From Urophycis tenuis (lineage: Eukaryota > Chordata > Actinopteri > Gadiformes > Phycidae): a stretch of DNA of 64,000 bases. Below the pieces are notes generated by a model that had not been told where the DNA came from, did no database searches, and saw nothing but the letters and a program-made list of their open reading frames with translations. This document shows positions 1 through 9,224 of the stretch, piece by piece (positions within the stretch are counted from its first letter, which is position 1; every line of letters begins with the position of its first letter). The stretch spans positions 159,001 to 223,000 of the forward strand of contig JAXIVH010000073.1 of NCBI GenBank assembly GCA_036785325.1, given 5' to 3'. A program made the position numbers and the translations under genes.

Positions 1-2011
1 GTAGATGATGCAGTCCTCGACACCCAGGCTGGGCTGGTAGGCGAACTGCAGCTGGTCCGAGAAGGGTCTGACCATAGGCCTAAGCTGGTCCAGAACAAGC
101 CTCTCCAGGGTCTTCATGATATGTGATGTCAGAGCCACCGGTCTGTAGTCCTTGGGGCTGCTGGGGCGCAGCGTCTTTGGGACAGGAACGAGGCAGGACG
201 TCTTCCACATCAGAGGGACCTTCTGGAGGTGCAGGCTCAGGTTGAAGACATGATTAAGTACTCCACACAGCTGGGGGGCACAGGCTTTAAGTACCCTGGG
301 GAACACACCATCAGGGCCCGCCGCTTTGCCAGAGTGGAGTCTAATCAGTTGTCTTCTCACCAGGTCAGGCGTGGAAGTCACTGTAGAGGTGTCAGTGGGG
401 GGAGGGATAGGGTCCTCAGGTAGTGGAGGACAGTATGCAGAGCAGGGGGGAGGGGTGGGGCAGGGTGAAGGTGTGAAGTGGCCGGGAGTGAATAGAGGTG
501 GTGAGAGGCAGGAGGGCGGTCTATAAGGAGGGGGAGAAGGAGGGGGAGGTGGAGTGGCACTGGTTGTTGGGCTGCCAGCAGCAGTAGCAGCAGGGTCATG
601 AGGGGGAGGGGCGGGGGCCGCAGTATCAAACCTATTGAAGAAAAGGTTAAATTCATTGGCCCGAGCCACTCCACCCTCCAGCCCCACGCTACCAGTCCTC
701 TGGAAGCCCGTGATGGTTTTCATACCACTCCACACATCCCTTGTGTTGTTTTTCTGGAGCTTCATCTCCAGCTTCCTCCTGTATCTGTCTTTTGCCTCCT
801 TAATTTTGACCTTGAGTACCCCCTGTACTCTCCTCAGCTCAGCCTGGTTGCCCTCTCTGAACGCCCTCTTCTTGTCGTTCAGGATGGCCTTGATGTCCTT
901 GGTGATCCAAGGTTTGTTGTTTGCGTAACAGGTGACTGTCGACGCAGGAACATAGCAGTCTACACAGAAGTTAATGTAGTCTGTTATGCACTCTGTGAGC
1001 CCATCAATGTCCTCCCCGTGAGGCTCACAGAGTGCAGGCCAGTCCGTCACCTCAAAACAGTACTGCAGTGCCTCGTAAGATTCCTCTGACCACTTCCTCA
1101 CAGTCCTTGTGGTCACAGGCTTCCTCTTCACCAGAGGCACATAGCAGGGATTGAGGTAAACCAGGTTGTGATCCGACCTGCCCAGAGGGGGGAGAGAAGA
1201 AGAGATGTATGCCTCCTTAATGTTGGCATACATCAGGTCCAGGGTCCTCACCCCTCTGGTAGGACAGCTCACATATTGCTTAAAAGTCGGCAGAACTTTA
1301 TCCATGGTGACGTGGTTAAAGTCTCCCGACATGATGATGAGGGCACTAGGGTGTTTAGTCTGTAGTTTGGAGACGGTGGTGTGTATGGTGCCGCAGGCAG
1401 CTGATGGCTTAGCAGTGGGAGGGATGTACACCATTACGATGATAACATGCGGGATCTCCCTAGGGAGGTGGTATGGACGTAGACCAACGGCCAACACTTC
1501 AGCATCTGGGCTACAGATCTGTTCCTTAATACAGATGTGACCGGGATTACACCACCTGATATTAACTAGAACGGCGAGCCCTCCCCCCTTCCGCTTACCG
1601 CTCTTGGTACAGTCCCGGTCCGCCCGAACAGTGTGGAAGCCATCGACAGATACAATCGGGTCCGTAATATCCATGTGCAGCCATGTCTCGGTGAAACACA
1701 TCAGACTACATTCCCGATAAACTGAGTGGCTCCGCGTAAGCGCCGTTAGTTCGTCCATTTTGTTATTAAGGGATTGAACATTCCCCATAACAATAGAAGG
1801 GAGACACGGCTTGAATTTCCTCCTTTCCATGCGTACGTTCCGTGTCAACCTTCTCCCCCGACGTTGTTTCCCTCCTCTGCATCCCCGGTGAGTTTTCCTC
1901 CAGAGATCGGGTGGTATATCCGCTGGTCTGGCCACCATGCCGGCCGGCATTAGTGCGATCAGCTGTTCTCCGGAGTAAACAAAGGCAGCGTGTCCCGGTG
2001 TAGGCGGCATT
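1..2011 (-). CDS. LINE ORF2: AP endonuclease and reverse transcriptase (partial)
   Basis: Reading the minus strand from an ATG at 2009-2011, I found no stop down to base 1, about 670 codons. A basic leader of about 60 residues precedes the AP-endonuclease domain, which starts with a GNVQSLNNKMDEL-like motif near 1790. It has ETW near 1690, the catalytic GDFNH near 1320 and RSDHNLVYL near 1160. A proline-rich spacer follows at about 420-600. The RT finger region starts near 360 (GKAAGPDGVFPRVL, then PKDYRPVALTSHIMK). The catalytic FADD box lies outside the window. The product would nick target DNA and copy its own RNA there (target-primed reverse transcription). The copy looks young because the frame is undamaged. 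Confidence 0.75.
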
Positions 2012-2205
2012 GCGAATGAAAATAGTACACGAAAAGCACCACAAAACTCCCTCAAACAGCATTGCTTGAGAGTGTAGGGCTTCCCAGTACTTCAGAGAAA
2101 AAGAAATAAGTAAAAAGAAAAAGAAAAGAAAGTTAAAAGTTAAAAAAAAGCGAACGCAAGTCTGGAGCAGCGTAACAGGCAGCATGCAGCTTTCGCGCAC
2201 GCGCA
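1..2205 (-). mobile_element. L2-like APE-type LINE, 5' part
   Basis: A minus-strand non-LTR retrotransposon runs off the left edge of the window. It includes about 190 bp of leader (about 2011-2205) and the first two thirds of the coding region. The 5' boundary near 2205 is inferred from where a plus-strand hAT transposase scrap begins. The apurinic-endonuclease plus RT layout places it in the CR1/L2/Rex1 group; I cannot separate L2 from Rex1 by eye. Confidence 0.8.
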
Positions 2206-2208
2206 CTA

Positions 2209-2478
2209 ATGCAATATGTGAGTGTGTCTTTTGTCAAGCCAACTCTCCACCTTTTCAACACCTCCATATTGGCCGTGCAGGAGAACGACACAGACCTTGC
2301 AAAGTGCATCAAGCAGAAGATCGAGGGCTATCTCAATGAAAAGTATGATGATGCTCCTACACAGGAGCTGCTGGACATGGCCTCAGCCCTGGACCCAAGG
2401 TTCAAGCTCACATATGTGAGCGAAGACAAGCGTGGGTCAATTAAAGAAAGACTTTCATCTGAGATGAAGACTGTCATA
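2209..2478 (+). pseudogene. hAT (ZBED-like) transposase fragment
   Basis: The translation contains AKCIKQKIEGYLNEKY and LLDMASALDPRFK. These are typical of the segment between the RNase-H-like core and the C-terminal dimerisation region of hAT transposases. Only about 85 residues remain. There is no BED finger, no catalytic core and no hATC domain. The fragment runs into a TA microsatellite on its right and abuts the 5' end of a minus-strand LINE on its left, so it is a remnant split by later insertions. Confidence 0.65.
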
Positions 2479-2483
2479 ATATA

Positions 2484-2497
2484 TAAGTAATATATAA

Positions 2498-2531
<34 letters not shown>
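2484..2531. repeat. (TA)n microsatellite
   Basis: Nearly pure TA dinucleotides, with a short interrupted (ATATAAGT) lead-in. Confidence 0.9.
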
Positions 2532-2534
<3 letters not shown>

Positions 2535-2655
2535 TTATTGTGTATAGAATTTAGCCAGGCTCTTTACTGCTCATCTATCCCCTGCACTGCTGGTCTCTGC
2601 GAATTTCTCCTACGGGGGATTAATAAAGAAATATCTTATCTTATCTTATCTTAAC
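2532..2655 (+). mobile_element. 3' end of a LINE with (CTTAT)n tail
   Basis: The segment ends in GGGGGATTAATAAAG followed by tandem ATCTT/CTTAT units. This is the usual short-repeat tail of teleost CR1/L2/Rex1-group LINEs. No coding part is attached, so it is a severely 5'-truncated insertion. Confidence 0.55.
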
Positions 2656-3143
2656 TAGATTTGCAATTCCCAGGAATTACACAGTGCATGCAAAGCAAAA
2701 GTTTTAAAAGGTTTTAAAAGTGCAATTGTACTGCACTTACAAATTTACAATAGAAAAAAAGACTGTAGTATAAAGAGAGTTGTTTAGACAGTCAGGCATT
2801 CACCATAATGCAGACTGTACGAATGTAGAATAACTAAAAAAAGAAAAGAAAAGGGAGCATTGAAGACAGTGAATGACTGTCAAGGAAGAAATATTGAATA
2901 AAACTAATAAATTCATAATAGTGAAAAACTAATGATGTTGAGTTTTGGATGAATATTAAGAGTAGAAAATAGCCAATAATAGCCATTTGCCGTAATGGGG
3001 TGAAAGTGCAAGAGTTGAATAGTTAAATAAATAATTAAATTATTTAATAGTGAATTATTGGGCGGAGGAATAGTGTATTAATAGTTAACAAGAAAATACC
3101 CTCATGGAAAATTTTGAAAGTGCACGGGTGATACTACCGGTGT
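2656..3143. other. AT-rich stretch, no gene seen
   Basis: AT-rich sequence with small duplications (for example GTTTTAAAAG twice near 2701). I see no coding sequence, RNA gene or recognisable transposon end. It may be old LINE 3' UTR. Confidence 0.4.
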
Positions 3144-3151
3144 CTTTCACC

Positions 3152-3760
3152 TAGTGTTGGGATGTGGGGTGCCAATGCTTTGGAGCGTGGGTCGAGTAAT
3201 CCAGGAAGTGTTAAGTGGAGCGCGTATCGCGTTATGTACCATTTGGGGGCGGTGACGTCATTGATGACAAATGAAGCTTCATCGGATGCTCGAAATTTGG
3301 GTGGGATTCATAAACGCATAAACCGTCACCTGCCTCATTGGCACATTTGTTGTCTCGGTGTGAGTTTCGGTGAGTTTCAGAGTGAGTGTCAGTGTGAGTG
3401 TCAGTGAGTATCAGTGTGAGTTATAGTTAGTTTCAGTGTGAGTTATAGTTTCAGTGTTGATGACAATTACATATTGAAACACTGTTTACAGAATTCCACT
3501 TATTTTCATGTTGCACATGAGTACACATGCAAATATACATTTTATTTATTTGGATCAATACATGAACAATATAAATGCAATATATATGAAGGTGAATGTA
3601 ATTCTCATTCATAGCATGAATTACGCCTGTAGCACATTTTGACCAGCAGGGGGGTTTGTGTGCACATGAAGCGTCAAGAAATGAACCTATTTGCGAACCA
3701 CTTAGCCTGAAAGCTTCAAAGTCAAAGGAAGTCAAAGGAAGCTTCATCTGCCCATCACTA
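3152..3760. mobile_element. hAT non-autonomous element (MITE) with 8-bp TSD
   Basis: The left end TAGTGTTGGG (3152-3161) and right end CCCATCACTA (3751-3760) are 10-bp inverted repeats with one mismatch. They are flanked by perfect 8-bp direct repeats CTTTCACC at 3144-3151 and 3761-3768. An 8-bp duplication with short TIRs is the hAT signature. The 609-bp interior has no transposase. It carries GAAGCTTC motifs near both ends and a degenerate tandem repeat. Confidence 0.85.
3358..3456 (+). repeat. Degenerate GTGAGTGTCA-type tandem repeat
   Basis: About nine imperfect units of GTGAGTNTCA / GTGAGTTATAGTT lie inside the hAT MITE. No coding meaning is apparent. Confidence 0.6.
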
Positions 3761-3768
3761 CTTTCACC

Positions 3769-4712
3769 ACTGCGTGATTAAATGCAGTCTGAGCTACGGT
3801 AAGCTCAACAAAGAGAGAGGAACTCTACTCTTACAAGTCGCTTTGATATGACAGGGTCACTAGCACACTTCACACGCCATTAAGACCGTAGTGGTATGGC
3901 AAGATGCCATAGTGCGTTGAGTAATGGTGCTCCCTGACTCATCCCAAAAAAAAGTCAACAAAGTGAACGTAATGAAACAGTGAAATGCAACCCAACATGT
4001 CCTGAACATTCGCCTCCAAACCCTATCTTACAGCAATAACATGTAATGACACAGAATGCCAGAATGTCGCAATGCATTCTGGGAAACACTCCCCCAACAC
4101 GTTACAAAACACGCTACTGTCCGATGACGAGAGAGACGGAGAGAGAGAGCACTTTGGTAGAGAGACATAACAATAACAGAGAGCGAGCGCCGGTCTCAAT
4201 AAAGCCGTTAATCAGAGAAATGAAACGGTTGTTTCACAGCGGTTACATTCAGCAGGTAGACACGGCCATGAACTGCACCTGTCTGAATCACATTATCCAA
4301 TGAAAAGTATTAGAGCTCTGTGTGTGAGCATAGTCAGGAAACCGCGTCTACCACCGGTTCTCCAAGCAGCAGCAGCGGTGTGGCCATGTACCGGGCAGCC
4401 GTTTGTGTGTGTGTGTGTGTGTGTGTTGGTGCATATGGTATAGAGGGACAATGTACCTGACTTTTCACCTGGGCTCCGGGGACGTAGGGGTAATACGAGG
4501 ACTATGCCAAGGTCCGCGTAATTCGGAGAGTGTACGTTCATTTGTTAGTGTCTAACTAACATATATTCTCTTTTTCGTAGAAAGTCCTTTTGTACCACTT
4601 GACCTGTTTTGGGGTGTATCCCAGTGTATAGGACAGCGGCCACTATCGCTGGTTCCAAGAATGCAGTTCGATAGACACGAAGATACACACGGTGCAATTT
4701 TGGCGCGCTGTC
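3769..4712. other. No gene recognised; contains a GT microsatellite
   Basis: Unique-looking sequence upstream of the TATA promoter. A (GT)n run sits at 4404-4426. Open frames here are short, and I recognise none of them. Confidence 0.5.
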
Positions 4713-4830
4713 TTGTGATTGGCTGGTTAACGCATGTGGGCGGTACCTATAAAAACGCCCCCTCGAAGGTCTGCCCATACCGCAGGCCTTTTAAAAATTA
4801 AAGCCTCGGCCACGTTAGGTACATACAGGT
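4713..4830 (+). promoter_or_regulatory. Putative CCAAT/TATA promoter with exon-1 splice donor
   Basis: An inverted CCAAT box (ATTGG, 4718-4722) lies 25 bp upstream of TATAAAAA (4748-4755). The predicted start is near 4780. A consensus donor CAG|GTAAGC at 4829 would close a short non-coding first exon. The next plausible plus-strand coding exon begins at 5927 and belongs to the KMT5A-like gene. I infer that this is its promoter; no transcript evidence is available. Confidence 0.5.
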
Positions 4831-5926
4831 AAGCATTTGTATCAGTATATATAGCTGCATTTTGTTTAAGCAAGTTACATGAGCTTAATAAATAACGTGT
4901 TTTCTAAAGACAGATTAACTTGCTTTACATAATTTATATTAACTGTCCACCGTGTAAAATCATTTTGAGTCCAGATTGATTTAGATTAATAGCAACATCA
5001 TTTAACACGAGCCCTCCTACCTTTCGCTAACGTTAGCTGCTGATTCGGTTTGTTAGGCAGATTTCTGCGAGGCTAACATTAAATGTGAACTCCTGTTTGT
5101 GTTTCGGAGAAAAAGTAGAAAGGTGAGGTATGATGGTATGCTTTTTGATATTTAGTGTCAAGTGCACATATTGCAACATTACGCGTTGCTTATTAAGCCT
5201 TATGTCCGTCGGTAATGCCTTCACTCTTCGCCAGTAAAGAAAAGGACAACAGGTGGAGAAGATGATTGAAGCAACATTAGCTTATGTTTGGTTTTCAGGA
5301 TTGTAAAGGAAGACAAGCAGTGTATGATTTAGCCCAATTGTTATTTTGCTTGTGGTAAATTAACTTTAGCGGTCCTCCTTGTTACACCTCGTTAAGCGCG
5401 TGCATGTGTAGCGGGTGCGTCTACTGCGGAGCTGCAGGAGGAGAGGTGGTGGAGTGGAGGACAGAAGTCTGGCAGCTGCCAGGTCACGTTTGTGTGTTTT
5501 TTGAGGGGCATCTGTAAGATGAAAGAGGATGTATTATACTGTAACTGTGATTTGCTATTAAATCTTTATACAGACATAATCCAGCAAGCAGATTAAATAT
5601 GCATTTAAGAATTGCTCTAGCCCTGTCTGTGGGTATCTTTTGGATGGTAAGCATGGACCATGAAGTTGACAAGAGGTTCACTGGAGTTGGTTTAGTTAGA
5701 GAAACTGTCTCATGTTTTGGGTGATTTTGTACACTATAAGAAAACATATACAACTAAAGCAGGGAGAGGCAGGATGAAGTTCAATCTGAAAGTGGTCCAG
5801 CATAGCTGTACATTACATCAAACTTTATCCTCCTCCTGTTAATATGTAGTTCATATGCAGAAACCTACCATCATATTTCTCTGGTAGAAAGGAATTGCTT
5901 CAGTTTTTGACACCTGCCAATAAAAC
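4831..5926. other. Probable intron 1 of the KMT5A-like gene
   Basis: No supported coding sequence. It runs from the donor at 4829 to a possible acceptor (GAATTGCTTCAG) about 16 bp before the ATG-containing exon. Confidence 0.4.
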
Positions 5927-6022
5927 ATGCAACGGCGAAGACGCATTGATCCAAAAGAGGATGCAAGATTTCATATTGCTTCTGGACGGGACAAAGCCTA
6001 ACATCAAATTCATTCATGCCTG
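5927..6022 (+). pseudogene. KMT5A-like SET gene, first coding exon (left half)
   Basis: From ATG 5927 the frame reads MQRRRRIDPKEDARFHIASG, the basic linker expected just before a KMT5A/SETD8-type SET domain. An extra A in the AAA before CCT (about 6000-6002) shifts the frame; without it the exon would read on toward the SET domain. The exon is cut by a gypsy insertion. Its last nine bases (CCTTCAAAG, with the donor GTAAGT) lie on the far side at 14972-14980. Splicing to 19120 gives FKGRGIF. The gene would encode a histone H4K20-type lysine methyltransferase relative, but the frameshift and the 9-kb insertion make it a pseudogene. Confidence 0.6.
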
Positions 6023-7188
6023 TGTAGCACTGTAAATCCTTACAAGTAACTAGGGCTAGATTCTAGGTTCTAAGGAGCAGTATGTGACCATAAGTTCGTA
6101 ATGACAGACCAAGACTGAGAGGTAAGTTTGAACTGTGGTTCATTTATGTTGCAAAAAAGATGGTACATAATTTGGCATATAAACCATGGAAAACAGAATG
6201 AATCAAATATGTTTTAATTTTATTTAAATGGTGCTAATTGGAGATTTTTGTACTATTTTGTTTCCTTTACTTTAAACACCAAATATCACCGTTTCAATTG
6301 TAGTACCATTAACATACAATTACAAAACATACAACTAAGTGCATCAAGTAGCAAGAAACACAAAAAGAAAAGAAACTACACCAGCATTATCGGAGAAGAA
6401 ATACACTTCCATTTTGAAAATAATATCTAATCAGTCCTTTTGTTCAATCCTTCACTTCAGTTGAAGCTCCACGGCATGTTGCAGCCACTTTTGGAAAGTT
6501 AATGTCTTACCGCACTCCTCAGTTGTTCACGAAACAGGAGCGTGGTCCTGTAGCATGAAGTGCTACAGCTCGCGATGATGTCTTCTACAGGTAGCTCGCC
6601 ATCTTGCTTCCTCGGTCTTGTTCCACCAACCGATCTCCTCTTCACAAAACAACACGCCGAGTCCTCCAACGAATAATAACAAAAAGAGTCCCGAGAAAAA
6701 CCTCGTCGAGTCCTCCAACAAACAACACAGAAAATACGTGAAAACTCCGCCGAGTCAGATAACACGCAGTCCCGTGAAACCCCCACCGAATAACAACAAA
6801 AGCAATCAAAAATACCCCAAAAAGAAAGTGCAATGTGAGGCTTAATGCTCTTTAAACCTTACTTTGTTTTCGCTTTTCTTTAACCTATTTTTTCTCTCGT
6901 TTTTTCTACTCGTGTCGCTAGTTTTTTTCCACAGCAAACACTGCCTCACTCTCGTTCCTCTCTCTCTTCCGCTCGCACGCAAGTGACGCTACACCGTCCT
7001 GATTGGTTGTACTGGTGCATTCGCTAAAGATGTATTACACCAATTACGGTTGTTTTTTTTCATTATAGCCATGTTTATAGTTTTTAAATCATAATTAACT
7101 TAATATAACATGCTATATTAGGTTCCCACAATACATTTATTATTGTTTTAAATCTTTTATTTGTTTAGGTCAGTTAACCTGGGTTAAA
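6023..7188 (-). repeat. 3' LTR of the gypsy element
   Basis: Matches 13676-14971 almost base for base but lacks about 125 bp present there at 13865-13990. The missing block is bounded by similar ATATGTT/ATTTGTT motifs, which suggests a deletion. In element orientation the start reads TTTAACC where the other copy has TGTAACC, so the canonical TG is lost. Confidence 0.85.
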
Positions 7189-7202
7189 ATCTCCCCCCTT
7201 GA
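7189..7202 (-). other. Polypurine tract
   Basis: On the minus strand AAGGGGGGAGATT lies directly upstream of the 3' LTR, where plus-strand DNA synthesis would be primed. Confidence 0.6.
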
Positions 7203-7283
7203 CTCTATGCAAGTCCCTTTGCATAGTTTAAGTCGGCTATACTATCCTGAATTCAGTAGCTGAGTAAAACAAGGCTCTACAAA

Positions 7284-9224
7284 TTAATCAGAAATAGCTG
7301 TGCCCAGACTTTGGGAAAAATGTAGTTTTTCAAAGAGGGAACTAAGAGCAAGAATAAGTGGCTTCCCTAGCTCTTCATACGTAAATTTGTTGGGCGGATG
7401 TCTGTCTCTGGTAGAGCGTCTGGGCTCATCAGGTTCACTTTCAAACAAAGCTGCATGCGTTGACTGAACATCACGACTCCGCTCTGATTCAGGTTTATCC
7501 TGTACCTGCTCTATAGGCTCTGGGGTCTGCTCTTCAGGTTGTGAAGGGGTTTTTTGCATGTCAGGCTCAGGGATGTCTATGATAACATGGTAAGGGGATG
7601 TTGCAGGATAGTTATCTGCATGATTCTCTATTTCAATGACTGACTCGTGCACATTGACCGGAAAGTCGGATTGCACCTCCTCAGGCAAGATTCTAGGGAA
7701 TTGAGGAGTGAATTCATTGGCCTGAGGGTTGAGATCAGCTGGAGGCTGTCTAAATTGTCCATCTCCTGCAAGTTGCATGATGGGAGGTTTTGTTGTTACC
7801 CCTACGACTCTCTCGAAACAATAGCTTTCCTCTTCCTCCTCACTCATGTCATCCTCATGATCATTCTGATCCATTTCTGGGTCTGAAACCTTCCTGCTTC
7901 TCAGTTTTCTCCTTGTGGACTTTTTTGTGTCCCTTTCCTCTTCTGGAGCTGCATCCACGGGTAGAAAACCACAGGGAAGAAGAAGGTCTCTATGTAGTGT
8001 TCGGTGTGGACCACTGCCTCTCTCAGGCTTAACTACATAGACTGGACCCTCATTGATCCTCTTTACCACAACATGGATTGTGCGCTCCCATCTGTCCGCC
8101 AGTTTATGCTTTCCGCGAATGTTGACATTTCGCACCAACACTCTGTCTCCTGTGAGTAGTTCAGCTGCCCTGATTTTTGCATCAAATCTGGCTTTGTTTT
8201 GTTCTCCTCTCTTGCGACTATTGTCAGCAGCCAATGTGTAGCTTTCCTGCAGACGCTGGCGCAGTTGGTTTACATACTCTGAGTGAGTAGTACAAGAACC
8301 TGCAGCAGGGCTGGTTCCCAGGACAAAGTCGATTGGCAATGTGGGCTGTCTTCCGAACATCAGTTCGTACGGTGAGTAACCAGTAGTGTCATTACGTGTG
8401 CAATTGTACGCTTGTACAAGTGGCTTTACATAATCTCTCCAATGATGTTTATCTTTCTCCTCTAGGGTTCCAAGCATACTCAAGAGTGTGCGGTTGAATC
8501 GTTCAACAGGGTTCCCTTGAGGGTGATAAGGTGTTGTGCGCACCTTTTCCGCTCCAATGAGAAAACATAATTCCTTTATGGTGTGGGATTCAAAGTCTCT
8601 CCCTTGGTCGCTGTGGAGGCGGCTGGGGAAACCATAAGGGGCTATAAGGTTTTCCCACAGTGCCTTGGCAGTAGTCTTTGCCTTTTGGTCTCTGGTTGGT
8701 ATCGCTATTGCAAATTTCGTGAAGTGATCTGTAATGACCAGGACGTTTCTTGTATCATGACTGTCAGGCTCTATCGACAGGAAGTCCATGCACACCAGTT
8801 CTAGTGGATAGGTGGTAAGTATGTTCTGCATAGGTGCTGCTTTTTGTGGGGTTGCTTTCCTCCTGAAGCACCTTTCACATGTTTGACATTTCTCTTCAAT
8901 GGACTTTGCCATTTTAGGCCAATAAAATCTGGCACGTGCAAGGCTGAGAGCACGCTCAGCACCTAGATGGCCAACTTCTTCATGTATGCCCTTTAAAGCA
9001 CGGTCTCTGAACTGCTGGGGAAGGAAAAGCTGGTGGATTTCCTGACCATGGTCAAGGCATTTCCTATATAGCACCCCATCTTTGAATATAAGTTTGTTCC
9101 ACTCTCTAAGAAGTAGTCTGACCTCAGGCGGCTCACAGCTCGACTGTTTGAAGTTTGGCTTATGTGCTGCTTCAAGAAAAGAAATGACCTTGTTGAGAAT
9201 TGGATCTTCCCTCTCAAATCTGTA
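7284..9224 (-). CDS. Gypsy integrase (C-terminal part of pol)
   Basis: Continues the pol frame after an in-frame TAG at 9225-9227. An HHCC zinc finger (HEEVGHLGAERAL ... CQTCERC) lies near 8990-8870. The DDE core follows: D in VCMDFLSIEP, D in HSDQGRDFES and E in NPVERFNRTLL. A C-terminal region includes a GDRVLVRN-like motif and an acidic, glutamate-rich tail of about 200 residues. The protein would join element cDNA to chromosomal DNA. The open length is about 646 codons. Only the upstream stop separates it from protease-RT. Confidence 0.85.
   Translation of the reverse strand, partial: YRFEREDPILNKVISFLEAAHKPNFKQSSCEPPEVRLLLREWNKLIFKDGVLYRKCLDHGQEIHQLFLPQQFRDRALKGIHEEVGHLGAERALSLARARFYWPKMAKSIEEKCQTCERCFRRKATPQKAAPMQNILTTYPLELVCMDFLSIEPDSHDTRNVLVITDHFTKFAIAIPTRDQKAKTTAKALWENLIAPYGFPSRLHSDQGRDFESHTIKELCFLIGAEKVRTTPYHPQGNPVERFNRTLLSMLGTLEEKDKHHWRDYVKPLVQAYNCTRNDTTGYSPYELMFGRQPTLPIDFVLGTSPAAGSCTTHSEYVNQLRQRLQESYTLAADNSRKRGEQNKARFDAKIRAAELLTGDRVLVRNVNIRGKHKLADRWERTIHVVVKRINEGPVYVVKPERGSGPHRTLHRDLLLPCGFLPVDAAPEEERDTKKSTRRKLRSRKVSDPEMDQNDHEDDMSEEEEESYCFERVVGVTTKPPIMQLAGDGQFRQPPADLNPQANEFTPQFPRILPEEVQSDFPVNVHESVIEIENHADNYPATSPYHVIIDIPEPDMQKTPSQPEEQTPEPIEQVQDKPESERSRDVQSTHAALFESEPDEPRRSTRDRHPPNKFTYEELGKPLILALSSLFEKLHFSQSLGTAISD

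Noticed and set aside
378..674. Leucine/proline-rich open frame
   Set aside because: It is an out-of-frame shadow of the proline-rich linker in the LINE ORF on the same strand.
598..1089. 163-residue plus-strand frame
   Set aside because: Antisense to the LINE endonuclease-RT coding region; no recognisable motifs.
6499..6786. 95-residue minus-strand frame repeated at 14280-14600
   Set aside because: Lies in both LTRs of the gypsy element, which explains the duplication; LTR sequence, not a gene family.
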